From positions 248,001 to 312,000 of the forward strand of contig WNNJ02002011.1 of the NCBI GenBank assembly GCA_012934845.2: 64,000 bases of DNA, given 5' to 3'. This stretch comes from Pomphorhynchus laevis. Taxonomy: Eukaryota > Acanthocephala > Palaeacanthocephala > Echinorhynchida > Pomphorhynchidae. The notes under the pieces are model-generated. The model did no database searches. It was not told where the DNA came from and saw nothing but the letters and a program-made list of their open reading frames with translations. Shown here piece after piece: positions 12,285-23,640 of the stretch (the first letter of the stretch is position 1; each line of letters starts with the position of its first letter). The translations under genes and the position numbers were made by a program.

Positions 12285-13725
12285 TTTTATCAGCAATTCA
12301 ATGAATGAACTTTTTTAGAATATAAATTTTTAGAAATATAAATTTTTATAAAAAAGTAAAAATGTGAAATAGGATTTTTGCACATTTACTTTACCGAGTG
12401 AGTAACAAACAAATTTATTAAGATATCGTGGATGAATAGAAATTGGAAAAAATTAGTGATGAATATAAAGAACCAATAAATAATTTTTCATATTTATTAA
12501 CGATATTTTGACCTATTGCTATTATCAGGAAAACCTTAATAGCCAAGCATTTGTTGTTTTGGTCATGCTCAAAAGAAAAATATCTAATTTTTCTTAATTA
12601 GAGAAATTTTAAAATTTCAATATTTTATTATTGAAATAATTTAATTTTATGAAGTTTTAATAACTAAATATTTTCTAAATTCTACCAAATTAGCGTATAT
12701 TTTACTTTAATTCGTGATTTAAATCTATTTGCAATGCATAATCTAATCAATCTAAAATATCAATGCCCTTCTTACATTCAATTGTACCAAAATTTTATCA
12801 GTTAAAGCTTAAGATTCCAATATTTTTGTATACAATAAAAATAAAATTACTAAAATAGAGTAAAAGTCCTAATGCATCTTCTGAATTTACTCTAAGCCTA
12901 AAATGAAATGAAAAATATAAAATTTTGTACATTACATTATACATTAAACGTATTTCAATTAAATCTAGCATTTTAAAGCAAATGCAGCAGCAAATCGAAT
13001 AACGTATCCAATAATTCTATTAAGGCAATCTGTTTCACTTAATTATCCATGTGAAAACGAAATTGTTTTCTGTGCGGGCACGCGTCCACGTTAATTTTGA
13101 ACTTATGAATCAAATTATTAAAATACCAAAACATTTATTAAATAATAATTTCCAATTAAAGATGTAATAATTTCTAATTAAAAATGATTTATTCAAGAGC
13201 GTTGATATGTCAGCGAGAAATATATCTATTAAGCAAAACACTAACTTATTTTTATATTTCGCAAGATGCTGCTTTCACTATCAGAAACAAAGCATACAAT
13301 ATGTATGATGAACAAATTGTACCTTAAAGAATGTATACCTTAAAGAAGGTATATATCTAGATATGAACATTAAATTGGCATCAATTAAAACTACTTTTAA
13401 TTTATATCGTAAAGATGACATATTTAAATTTACAAAAAAAAACATATTTTTGCATGAGCATTCATGCATACCATATAATATAAAATATAATACATTAAAT
13501 AATGAAATTTCAAGACATTCTATTATATGTTTTGATATTGGTTTTCTTTAAATCATTTATATAATTTAATATATGCATAATTTAAACTAGGTTACTATAT
13601 AAATAAAATTAAACAGAAAATTATAAAATCTATAAACTAATAAAAATTAAAAATAAATTATTTAAACTCATAACCTAAAAATTTTATGGATAGAAAATAA
13701 TATACTTAGTGTTAGAATAAGATTA
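12285..13725 (+). repeat. Dispersed repeat R1, left arm of long inverted duplication
   Basis: Reverse-complementary to 48500-50829 over its whole length, with small indels. Diagnostic shared blocks: ttttatcagcaattcaatga at the outer edge, gcacgcgtccacgttaa near 13078, and gagcattcatgcataccata near 13457. The right copy carries about 0.7 kb extra (49165-49886). Shorter relatives lie at 28385-28985 and 53700-54060, so R1 is an interspersed repeat, not only a local duplication. No intact coding region was found in either arm. Confidence 0.85.
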
Positions 13726-15171
13726 CATCACATATTTGTTTTAATATTTTAAATATTTAAAATATTTAAAATAAATATAAAATATGAATATATTCGAAAT
13801 TCAGGTAATGCAAAATATGTAGCTCAGTTAATTGATATGATTTACACCAAATTCAATTTAAGAATGTTTAAATTTTTGTTATTTTGCAAACTTCTTTATT
13901 ACAAGTTCTTAAAATGATCTGAGTTTGAAAAGGTGGAACAGTTCGCCTGAAGAGTAAACTTTCAAAATACAATAAACGTCAACTTGCAAGTTGTAAAGGC
14001 GATATGTTTGAACAGTTTAAACTAGGGTGACCTTACTCACAAAATATAGCCTAAACCTGAATTCACGAATCACTATTAAATGCTTCCAATATTGGCTTTC
14101 GATTATGGCTAACAGAAAACGTCTGATAGCCTGTTTGAATCAGACGCTTGTCTCAACAAGAAGCTATCAGTAGAATCAACTCATTGCACTGTATTCACTC
14201 ATTGCACAGTATTCAAAATGGGCAAATGACGATACAGATGTTGTTGAAGGCATGTTACCCGTTAACGACAAATTTCTATCAAAATCTTTAAATGACGAAG
14301 AAACGCCAAATTCGGTTCTGTCCCTTGAACCAAATTTGTAAATTGTCGATCAATGATAAGACAGTGTATCAACCCAAAACATTTTTAATAACACTGATCA
14401 GTCAAACGATCATTAAATGTACATGACTTAGTACATATCGACGAACTTCCTCATAATAGTATGATTAATTTTGACAGCGTAAACGAAACTACCAGCAAGC
14501 GAGAGGAGAAGGCCCAATTGCTGCTTATGGACAAGAAATTTTAAGACGATTTGCTTGATAAAATTCGCAACAATGCTTTCAACTTTTGAAAGTGTTGATA
14601 ACTAAACGATCATCAACAAATGGTCCCATAGAGTGTGTGTCGAGACCGGTATCTTTGCATACAATCTCAACTCATGCACTTAAAATGCGACGGCACATAA
14701 TTCACCTTGACATCGACGATCAACTATTAAGCAGTGAGTAAGAAACCAGCAAGGTCATTCATAATATGTTTTACATAATACTTTTTGTTTTATAGTAACA
14801 TGGAGTGTATAATCAATAAAATTAATCAATATAGCCAAGATAGTAATATCATTTTCGAAGAAATACATTAATAAATTTCGATGCTTTATTTTGTATTCGT
14901 GTTGAAATCTCGTAAGACAACCGCAAAGACATCTTATGTGCATTTCAGCATGTAATTAATCAAAATATTCATAAATGAATCAAATATTTAAATTGTTCTA
15001 AATCGTAAGATAAACGATTTAGAATATCGATCCAGAAACAACACTATTTTACTTTTATAGATGATTATCTTTTCTAAATTTACTAAAGAGTCAGCTCAAT
15101 TAACTTTGAAAGTGTTTCTAAATAAATTTAATGCATGATTAAAAATCAATACTCATAAAAATTCTTTATAC
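13726..15171. other. Mostly non-coding; possible decayed exon near 14215-14332
   Basis: Between 14000 and 14700 the composition is closer to coding than its surroundings. The + strand frame around 14215-14332 reads WANDDTDVVEGMLPVNDKFL, then SKSLNDEETPN, before a stop. No clear splice pair or family match was found. It could be a decayed exon or element fragment. Confidence 0.3.
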
Positions 15172-15354
15172 CTGAATTTTCCCTTAAAAATCGATCGTAT
15201 AAATGTGAGAATTTTATGCAATATCCGCACCATGGAACATAAAAGTCAATAAACCAGGCATTCGGCGAGTTAAATACGATAGAATCAAAATTAGTGGAGT
15301 TAAGTTTCACACGATGCATAACTTCTGGATTATCGCAAAATTTCAAAAACTTTA
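15172..15354 (-). CDS. Thioredoxin-domain exon (ERdj5/PDI-like), partial
   Basis: The minus-strand frame contains VKLNSTNFDSIVF followed by WFIDFYVPWCGYCIKFSHLY. This is a thioredoxin fold start with the redox motif WCGYC, as in protein disulfide isomerases and the DNAJC10/ERdj5 type, which reduce or isomerise disulfides in the ER lumen. The preceding FCDNPEVMHRVKL resembles the linker between successive thioredoxin domains in ERdj5. A donor (GTATAA) at 15171 ends the exon in phase 1. The 5' boundary is uncertain (near 15326 or 15354). I could not find the exon carrying the rest of the domain, so this may be part of a split gene or a gene fragment. Confidence 0.55.
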
Positions 15355-16239
15355 CCCCGAGTTTAAATTGTCACAAAGCTATTCAGGTTTATCTTCCAAA
15401 TGTCTTTGCCAAAACCGTGAGTGTACAGAAGTAAAAAAACCGATCTTAACAATAAGCCTCTTAAAAATGTCACTGTGTCACATTTTATGTAGAAATTTTC
15501 ACTAAATGATAAGAAATACAGTTGAAATATGACTCACAAATCAGAATATTTTATCACGAATGAAGAAATTTAATGTTAAGGTGAACTTTTAAGCATTCGT
15601 GTCGTATGTTATGAAAAAATTATATTTACATAGGTGTACAAGGCAATAAATTGATGTATCAAAATCAGAGCAATAGCGTAGTTATTTTTGAAGATAATTA
15701 ACATCAAGATGCATGAAAAACAGTTTATGTTCCGCGATATTATTTCTTTTAAAGAATGATCTACATATTTAAAGAATAATTAGTTTAAGATCGTGTTCGT
15801 TAACTTGAATACTTTTCTGTTAAATTAGAAAAACCACAGCGCACATTTTTAAATTCAATATTGAAAATCTAAATTATTAATTTAGCGATTTATAATTTGT
15901 AAATTGTAATAGTACAATCAGTACTATTTGATGCAAGTAACTAATTTTTAGAAATGCTAAGTAGAAAATACTAATAAATAGCCAGTAAATAATAAACTTT
16001 ATATTATATTTTCCATTCCATGAATATCAAATATTTTATATTCATATTTTAAATTAATTTAAAATATTCTAAATATTTAAAATATTAAAAAACAAATATT
16101 TGATGTTATCTATTCTAAGATTACAGGTAATCTTTATAGGTAAAATATTAACATTTTAAATCAAATAATCAACTTACCCATTTCAAAAAAAATAATATAA
16201 AATAACATATTATTATTTTATAAATAATTATATTTTTTA
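15355..16239. other. AT-rich non-coding DNA
   Basis: No support for a gene. The plus-strand open frame at 15314-15505 overlaps the thioredoxin exon in antisense and has no family match. Confidence 0.4.
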
Positions 16240-17535
16240 CTTTTAAAGGAACCAAGAAGAAAATGGTGTTTTCAAGAAACACCATAATTCGATGGATATT
16301 GACATCATCAGGTTTTACAAGTTTTGCTGATTACAAAAATGTGGATCTTTATTCATGATAATCATTGATGTGCCTCATTGTTTCGTTACGATTTAACAAT
16401 AATAAAAAATTATAAAGGAAAGCAAAAAATTATAAAAATCTTACACAAAAAGAAGTGATTATTGAAAAGTGGTTATCCGATATTTTAATGGCTAAGAATA
16501 ACTTTTTTATGCAGAAAAATAAAAATAATCTTGTGAAAAATTCTAATTAATTAATTAATTAAATTCTAATTATTATTAATTATCAATAAGTGGAATTCAT
16601 CTTTATCTAAATATATTAACTACTACAATAAAATCTAAACATTAGAAGAATTCATGTTTTTAATAGAAAATTGCCTAAACTTCAAAGAGTGAATAAGTAT
16701 ATTATACCGGTCAAGGTATGGCCAAACATATTAAGCAACATAATTATAATGTACATAAAGCTACCACTTTTGGTGCGATTGTTCCACACTTGCTAATCTA
16801 AATCACTCCATTGATTTTAGAAGTACATCGGTTTTATACCACTCCCATAAAATTCACCAATACATTCGTTTCTCCTACTTTTGTTTCTTCAAACATTTCT
16901 ACTGTCCCATCTTCACTTCATAATGTCGTTTGATAATGCTTTAGCAAACCTTTTTATATATAGATCATCAACATATACTTATAATGTCCTTGTATCCTTG
17001 ACCAACAGTAATAAAGTTACTACTTTTAGTGAGATTGCTCAACACTTCGTGAATCTAAATCTCGTCATTGATTCAAGAAGCGTATTTTATTCACAAGAAA
17101 ACCCTATTCATGATAATTAAATTTTAACTTTAAATTAAATTACAATTAAATTTTTTCTCATAAGCTTATTATAATTTACTTTGTAGGGCTTAAGAAACCA
17201 AGATTCCGACTTTATTTATATTTTACTTAACTCTCCGTTGTACTGTCTCCATCCATTCTCTCTTTTATGTTTTCTCCGTTTTTACGTTTGCATATCTTTA
17301 CTGTTTCGTATTTTTAAATTTTTTGTTTCCTTATTTTTAATTTTTTTCTTTTCCTTTATTAATTTTTTATTGTTGTGTAATTCATACCAAATAACATGGC
17401 ACATCCATGATTACTATAAGATTACTATTATATTGAGATTTGTAAAACTTGTACAACCTGACGATGATGGCAGTAATCATCAAAATATAGTGTTCCTTAA
17501 AAAATAATTTTTCTTCTTGGTTCATTTAAAAATAT
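16240..17535. mobile_element. DNA element with ~200-bp terminal inverted repeats
   Basis: The left end begins near 16243 with tttaaaggaaccaagaagaa. The right end (17525 backwards) reads the complement of ttttcttcttggttcattta. Similarity continues inward for about 190 bp through matched blocks such as catcatcaggttttacaagt (left) against catcgtcaggttgtacaagt (right, complement), then an aaagga-rich A tract. Total length is about 1.29 kb. A partial relative of one end lies at 57813. No transposase was recognised, so it is a non-autonomous TIR/foldback element. I could not fix the target duplication. Confidence 0.6.
16740..17120 (+). pseudogene. Internal direct repeat with small open frame, function unknown
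   Basis: Inside the TIR element, 16755-16830 and 17015-17085 are direct repeats (agctaccacttttggtgcga against agttactacttttagtgaga). The second copy is open as KVTTFSEIAQHFVNLNLVID within a 79-codon frame (16881-17120); the first has a stop. This looks like a decayed duplicated coding segment carried by the element. No family was recognised. Confidence 0.3.
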
Positions 17536-17612
17536 TAACCATCTAACAAGATGAAACTTTAATGAATGTGTTCAATAATATTATTATTAAAATTAAGGGA
17601 TCCAAATTGATG

Positions 17613-17620
17613 ATATAGGA
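17613..17620. repeat. hAT 8-bp target-site duplication, left
   Basis: The sequence atatagga abuts the left terminus. The right flank at 21561-21568 is atataggg, a 7/8 match. hAT elements create 8-bp duplications. Confidence 0.7.
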
Positions 17621-17779
17621 CAATGTTTCTCAACATTTTTTCAATCATCGCCCACTTTTGAACATTTTTTTATCATCGCCCACCTTGACAGATAAACTGT
17701 TTTAAGTTTTATATAAATCTTAATATTTATGTAATAATAGTGGATGTAAATAATAATAACAGGGTCGGTATTCACACGC

Positions 17780-17815
17780 CAATGAACCGGTTAACGTCCG
17801 TTAACCGGTTCATTG
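17780..17815. repeat. Perfect 17-bp-arm palindrome
   Basis: Arms caatgaaccggttaacg (17780-17796) and cgttaaccggttcattg (17799-17815) are exact complements with a 2-bp spacer. It lies in the extra sequence between the duplicated left ends of the hAT element. This could be a fused pair of terminal repeats from another small element, or a terminator-like hairpin. The high GC for this region is notable. Confidence 0.9.
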
Positions 17816-18176
17816 TAAAATGAATCTGTGTATTTTATTGTAATTAAGTTGATCACTTATAAATTTTCTTCTGTATTAATTGATTGTATGTTTAAAAAAT
17901 TGATTGTATGTTATTAATTGATTGAAAGTTTAAACCAGTGATTAGATTTAAACTCAGTGAAAGCTGTTAATTTTTTTGTTCTCTGAGGATCAGCCTTGCC
18001 GTGCGAACCGGCAACGTAGTTTATATGCTAGGGACGACGGACAGAGACTCTGATAACTTTTAACTGTTATTTTTCTTTATATATTTATATATTATAATAT
18101 GCCTTTTTGACAAAGTTAATTTTTGTTTTTTTTGCCACTTCGTTGTATTCATAATCTATACTATTAACAACTATCA

Positions 18177-18300
18177 CAGTGTTTCTCAACCTTTTTTCAA
18201 TCATCGCCCACTTTTGAACATTTTTGTTTTTTTTTAATATCGCCCACTTTGACAGAAAAACTGTTTTAAATTTTATATAAATCTTAATATTCATGTAATA
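18177..18300. repeat. Second copy of the hAT left end
   Basis: Starts cagtgtttctcaacc, which is closer to the right-end consensus than the outer copy, and repeats 17621-17750 in the same orientation (tcaatcatcgcccacttttg in both). The 8 bp before it (aactatca) does not match the right flank. The outer copy is therefore the functional boundary, and this inner one is a duplicated or nested end. Confidence 0.75.
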
Positions 18301-19776
18301 ATAACAGTTGATATATGGATGTTAAAAACAATATGTAGATCTGTATTATAAAGTTACAAGCCTCAGTTAGATTATCGATGAATAATAAATAAACCGAATT
18401 TGAAAACTAAATAAATAAATTTAAGGTATCCTTGTTTTGATGTTTTTTACTATTTCCTCAATTTTAGGCTTAAAGTTTGTAAGCTTCATTCTTACGTCAC
18501 CTCTCGAGCATATGTCTATTCTATTTCTTTCTTTAGTTATTATTTTATTTACAGTACTAAAACCACATTCCACTAAATAATAAGACGGAAATCACAGCAA
18601 AAAATTGGTCATTTCAGTCCAAATCGTAGAATATAAAAATTCGCCGACTGTGTCATCCATAATCCAAATTGTCCGTCATTTTCATATTTATATTTCAATT
18701 CTTCATTGCATTGAAGATCGATAACTTCTTGAATGTTTTCTTCAACACATTCAATATCACAGCTAAAGGGGTCAATAATCCATGGCTTAATATGCAAAGA
18801 AAATAAATCCGAAAATCTACTAAGAAATTCCTGCTTTAAAGTAGACAAGTATTCAGAATAATTGAATAAGTCTTGATCAGAAAGAAAAGACTATACATTT
18901 TTCATCTCCTGCATACTTTTAAAGTTTCTCTTCAATAAGTTGTTCTTAAAAACTTCTATGTTCTCTGTAAAGGCCTTAATAGTACGCCTACAGTCGATCA
19001 GAGTAACAAGTTTTCCTTGCAATTTCAGCAATATTTCATTAAGCTTTCTGAAAATAAATGCCATAAAGTTTATATTGTTTTCGTCTATTCTATCGAATTC
19101 CTTTTCTTCTTCCAGGAAAGAAATAATTGTGTCAAATAAGCAAACAAATCTCGGAAGGCAATTACCTTTAGATAACCATCGTATTTCAGTGTGGAAAGGT
19201 AATCTATTGTATTGCTCATTATTGTCTTTAGAGAAAATCTGAAACAATCTGTCACACTTTGGATTTGTCTTTATCTTGTTTACTACTTGGATGACAAACC
19301 TTAAAGAAGAATGAAGAATAGGACTTATGTTCTTTGCCACTAAGTTATGACGATGTGTAATACAGTAGATACTTAATATTGTTGGACAAATGTTATTTAA
19401 AAATGAAATAAACCCCTTATGTCTTCTAACCATAGCAGGGTCTCCGTCAGTAGCACATGATATCAAATTTTCAAATGGTATTTGTTTTTCTTTGAACCAA
19501 GATTCAACAACTTCGAATATTGATGCTCCTGTTGTGTCTGTTTTTAAATACTTCATAAATAACATTTCTTCATGTATTTGAAAATCGTCATCAATAAAGT
19601 GGACATATGACATAAGCAGGGCTCTACTATCGCTAACAGTTGATTCGTCAATTTGAATAGAAAACTTTCTAGTTTTTAGTTTTTCAATTAGCTGTCCTTC
19701 AACATCTTCAGCCATTTCATCTATTCTTCTTCTAATTGAATCGTTGCTTAGTGGAATTGGATTAATAATTGTTTCG

Positions 19777-19790
19777 ATATCTTCTATTTT
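19777..19790. repeat. 14-bp target duplication of insertion, left
   Basis: atatcttctatttt here is repeated exactly at 20823-20836, flanking the 1032-bp insertion. Both copies encode the same hAT residues (KIEDI), which shows that the duplication was made when the insertion entered the transposase gene. Confidence 0.9.
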
Positions 19791-20822
19791 GGTCGGCTTC
19801 ATAAATTATCCTCGTGTGAAGTCTTTAATCCTAGATGCAGCACTGTACACTACAATCAGCGTAGGTGGACCTCATCAGCAGTGAGCCTACGCCTACATTT
19901 CGTGTTTCGGTCCTTTAATGATCTGCTGAAATTTTCCTCTGCTGCCTTTCAGTAAACACAAACGATACAGTTTGTAAGGAAAACATTTCCACTTGTGCAA
20001 ACTGTACGTTGTTTCCGTCTTTTGTAACAAAAAGACGGAGATAGCACTACAGTTGCCGGAAACAACCGACAATCTGTCTTTTGAATTTTCTTGACAGGAA
20101 ACCGGAACTGTAGTGCTATCTCCGTCTTTTTGTTACAAAAGGAAACCGCAACTGTAGTGCTATCTCCGTCTTTTTGTTACAAAAGACGGAAACAACGTAC
20201 AGTTTGCACAAGTGGAAATGTTTTCCTTACAAACTGTATCGTTTGTTTTTACAGAAAGGCAGCAGAGGAAAATTTCAGCAGATCATTAAAGGACCGAAAC
20301 ACGAAAGGTAGGCGTAGGCTCACTGCTGATGAGGTCCACCTACGCTGATTGTAGTGTACAGTGCTGCATCTAGGATTAAAGACTTCACACGAGGATAATT
20401 TATGAAGCCGACCAAATGATGATACTCGCTCGTGTATGCAATTATTCATTCTATTAACCTGGCAGATTCCGGTTTCCTGTCAAGAAAATTCAAAAGACAG
20501 ATTGTCGGTTGTTTCCGGCAACTGTAGTGCTATCTCCGTCTTTTTGTTACAAAAGACGGAAACAACGTACAGTTTGCACAAGTGGAAATGTGTTCCTTAC
20601 AAACTGTATCGTTTGTTTTTACAGAAAGGCAGCAGAGGAAAATTTCAGCAGATCATTAAAGGACCGAAACACGAAAGGTAGGCGTAGGCTCACTGCTGAT
20701 GAGGTCCACCTACGCTGATTGTAGTGTACAGTGCTGCATCTAGGATTAAAGACTTCACACGAGGATAATTTATGAAGCCGACCAAATGATGATACTCGCT
20801 CGTGTATGCAATTATTCATTCT
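19791..20822. mobile_element. Insertion of three ~370-bp units in hAT gene (retrozyme-like)
   Basis: One inverted unit (19791 to about 20097) is followed by two direct units (about 20098-20452 and 20471-20822). Direct units match at all but a few positions, with a 370-bp period measured between CTGATGA cores at 20326 and 20696. Each unit has gtagtgctatctccgtcttt, cagcagaggaaaatttcagc, a hammerhead-like core and the 3' end gatactcgctcgtgtatgca. No protein is encoded. An exact 14-bp target duplication indicates retrotransposon-style integration. Tandem short units with a hammerhead-like motif resemble animal retrozymes, but the core is degenerate, so this is inference. A tRNA head like that of the SINE at 30.7-31.1 kb is not visible. 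Confidence 0.75.
20321..20363 (+). ncRNA. Degenerate hammerhead-like core in the insertion unit
   Basis: CACTG (20321-20325), CTGATGA (20326-20332), 14 nt, GATT (20347-20350), 6 nt, TA (20357-20358), CAGTG (20359-20363). CACTG and CAGTG form a 5-bp stem I around the core. The catalytic GAAA is GATT, so cleavage is unlikely. An upstream GGACCGAAAC (20291-20300) could pair GGACC with GGTCC (20333-20337), in circularly permuted order. The same motif occurs in the other two units. Confidence 0.35.
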
Positions 20823-21560
20823 ATATCTTCTATTTTTAAAACATCTCAAATGCGGGTTTTGATAGTGTTCCAGCAACGGAATGCGAGCTACAGGTTTTAG
20901 AGATTAGTGCAGCAATTCATAGGAAGAACTCAGTCCTTTTGAACTTTCAAGTATTTATTTTTTAAACATACTAGTAACAGTTGAACGTTTATCAAAAATT
21001 TCTTTTTATTTTTGAAAATATTCAATTCCTTTATCTAATTTTTCAGCATAAACTCTTTTCTGGTGTTCGAGGAGCCTTGAAGGCTTCATAGTTTCATTAG
21101 AGAACGGTTTGCGACATAAAAGACAGAATAGAATATCTTTCTCATAGGGACTTTCGATGAATCCAAAAGCTAAATACTCTGCACTGTATTTGCACCATAT
21201 TTTTATTTATTCTGTCATAGTAAGGGATAAGTTTTATAAAAAAAGTAGAAAGAAATATATAAACTGTAATAAAAATCAATATAGTGCCAAAAATAATTTT
21301 TTACCTTGCAATTAATAACAACTTCGATTTTTTTATTAAAAAACGATTAAAACATTTAAAATTAAAGTTTCCTGCATGTGAACATTAAAATCTTGTGTAG
21401 ATTTAAAAATAAATGTTTAAGAAATAAATTTAAACTTTTACATCAAAAAATTTATAAGATTTTTCTTCTATGTTTTTACCAATTTTCACCAACAAAATTG
21501 CCCACCTAGAAAATATTTTCGCCTACTAGTGGGCGATATCGCCCAGATTGAGAACCCCTG

Positions 21561-22661
21561 ATATAGGGCATAGTTATATCTTATTGGAGATATAAATTAT
21601 ATTGGATACACATGATTTATACACATATATTGTATTCTTGTGAAATAAATGCCTTGCTGACTTATTTGTTCAATTTAGCGTTGGGTAAATTAATGTTTCT
21701 TATACGTTATGTCAAATATATTATAATTCGACTACTTACAGTATATTAAAAGCAAAAATTAAATTTATAGCTAATAATAAAATGCACATTGAAAGCACTA
21801 AAACTTCCAAATGTGTGGATTATAATGAATAATGGAATAATTATAATTAATTAATAATTATAATTAATAAATTATTAATTAATAATTAATTAATGATTAT
21901 AATGGAATAATGAAATAATCATTATTCTGCAAATTTTTAGTTTCACCCATTTGATAAATTTGTTGCAAATCGCATCTAGTCGGTTAGCGACAAATATAGT
22001 TTGAGAGTTCATGATTTTAATTTTTTAATTAAGTAAAATATAGAACGTAATGTTTATGTTTTATAATCTATGTTATCATATACGAACAGTTCATATATGA
22101 ACGTTTTTAATATATTTAGGGTTTTTTATGTTTATCTATGCATCCAATAAAATTTTATTTTAATTATACTATATTAATTATAAAAGTTTGTTTAAAGTTA
22201 ATTTATGAAATTAATTAAGATTTATAATTATAAGATTATTAATTATAAGATTTATAAACATATCTGAGAGCATATTTTTATCGTTTGAAATGTCAAAGTT
22301 TTATCTGTTGGTTTTTTTATCGTATTTTATGGATGCATTGCAGCAGTACTTATGTTGTAAATGTACACTTCTTCAAGCCAAGTTGGGATTATAAGATTTC
22401 ATATTGCAACAATAAATTAACTTAGTTTAGATGTTCAAACGTGTGTTATGATGTGAATAAAAATTTACTTTATCTCCGCTCTAGACTAATCGCTATACTA
22501 AATGTACAAAGATATTAATCAAACGTATTTTACGGTTGATCCCGTCGTTGTAACTGTGACACACCAACTATAATGCTTTAAAGTATTGAGATACAAATAT
22601 GCTTTTTAAAAAGCAAAGAAAGCATGTTGTCATGCGCGGTGTTTGTAGAATACAAAAATAG
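21561..22661. other. Right hAT flank and non-coding DNA
   Basis: The first 8 bp are the right target duplication. The remainder is AT-rich with palindromic taattaatta tracts near 21840-21900. No exons were identified. Confidence 0.5.
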
Positions 22662-23385
22662 TTAATTATATAATCCAGGTGATTTTCTCATAGTTTGTAT
22701 AGCATCCTTAAAAGTATCAACATTCCATTTGTAGACAGGTAAACTCTACCTATGGAATGCAATTGAGAGAATACATAATCAGAGTCATTTTTAAATTATA
22801 TCAAAAGAGATGCACATTTTAAGAAATTTTAATAACTTTTGTTTGTAAATATAACAGAGGAAATAATTATATTTCTTTAATTAGCAATATGATTTGTAAA
22901 GACTTATCGTCGAGATTGGCAGCATTTCCGATTCTATTTTATTAACTGTTAGCACCCACAAGACGAAATATGTAGAATTACCATAATGCAAGATTACACT
23001 GCTTTTTGAAATGTAGCAAAGAATGTGTCGTGAATGCTACGAGTACATGTGTATGTAAAATACATTAAATTAATGTTTAACTGTATCAAGTTAAATATTC
23101 CCATGGAAAATTTTTTATCTACAAATTTAATACAAGATTTTTATAGGCCGGGAAAATTTTAATCAAATATTTTCTCAATTATTTATGATCAGATAAATAA
23201 AACATTTGCTTATGATCACGGAAAGAATATTTTTATTTATGATAAATATTTTATTTATTTGAATAAATTATTTCATTCATGGAGAGGAAATAATTCGTCA
23301 AGTGAATTATACGCACTTGACAAAGCAAACGTTTACTCACCTGGTCAGTCGAAAGCATTTCAATAATTAGAAAAATATTCGCTTT
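22662..23385 (-). CDS. Unrecognised host gene, last two exons
   Basis: Exon 23341-23385 (acceptor atatag, consensus donor CAG|GTGAGT) encodes KANIFLIIEMLSTDQ. Exon 22662-22745 (acceptor ggtag) encodes SLPVYKWNVDTFKDAIQTMR, then KSPGLYN and a stop. Both are phase 0 and join cleanly, with an intron of about 595 bp. The aromatic- and charge-rich C-terminus looks like a genuine protein end. I do not recognise the family. Candidate upstream exons lie at 25784-25851 and 26345-26431, but their connection is unproven. Confidence 0.5.
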
Positions 23386-23511
23386 CTATATTCCTGTTTT
23401 CAATTTGAAAAACGTTGCATATAATTTCATATCCATTTGCTTTATAATTAAAATAGACTTCACGGACAGAAAATATATGCTATAATCCTAGGAATGTTAG
23501 CTCAGGGGCAC

Positions 23512-23640
23512 ACCCTCACAATGAATGCTTTAGCTGCTGCCTCTGCACTTTCCTTGGTTTCATTATACTTTTTAAAATCGAAAATGCTCTGTCGATCCCA
23601 ATTGGTTAAATAATTAGATAGTTATAATAAGGCGTTTTAA
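23512..23640 (-). pseudogene. Possible element-derived fragment
   Basis: The minus frame reads TNWDRQSIFDFKKYNETKES then AEAAAKAFIVRVCP and a stop. A neighbouring frame gives RAFSILKSIMK, which resembles a hAT-type C-terminal block. Composition is richer in GC than the surroundings. Which frame is real is unclear. No ends or target duplication were found. Confidence 0.25.

Larger units (their letters stand above)
18425..21110 (-). pseudogene. hAT transposase (ZBED5/SCAND3-like), split by insertion
   Basis: Pieces on the minus strand in order. N-terminus (about 21110-20840): WCKYSAEYLAFGFIESPYEK then CLLCRKPFSNE...LLEHQK, the C2-type zinc finger found in ZBED5-like proteins. Central open frame 19802-18891: IPLSNDSIRRRIDEMAEDVE, then KFSIQIDEST and CATDGDPAMV (RNase H-like catalytic blocks D...D), and HRHNLVAK. 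C-terminal frame 18848-18609 and, after a frameshift, about 18590-18425, ending YLVECGFSTVNKIITKERNR, the hAT dimerisation block. The insertion at 19791-20822 splits the gene between VLKIEDIE and KIEDIETIIN. Extra stops confirm inactivation. Relatives in animals are often domesticated, but this copy is not. Confidence 0.85.
17621..21560. mobile_element. hAT transposon (ZBED5-like group), complete but inactivated
   Basis: Termini are short inverted repeats: caatgtttctcaac at 17621 and, as complement of the right end, caggggttctcaatctgggc ending at 21560. Both are followed by copies of the ATCGCCCAC motif. An imperfect 8-bp duplication flanks them. The transposase runs on the minus strand from about 21110 to 18425. 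The left end occurs twice, at 17621 and 18177, each about 120 bp, with a palindrome between them. The element is interrupted by a 1032-bp insertion at 19791-20822. It is therefore a decayed element with intact ends. Confidence 0.85.

Noticed and set aside
20091-20876. Several overlapping open frames of 66-85 codons on both strands
   Set aside because: They arise from the repeated, partly palindromic units of the insertion and are identical between copies because the DNA is repeated.
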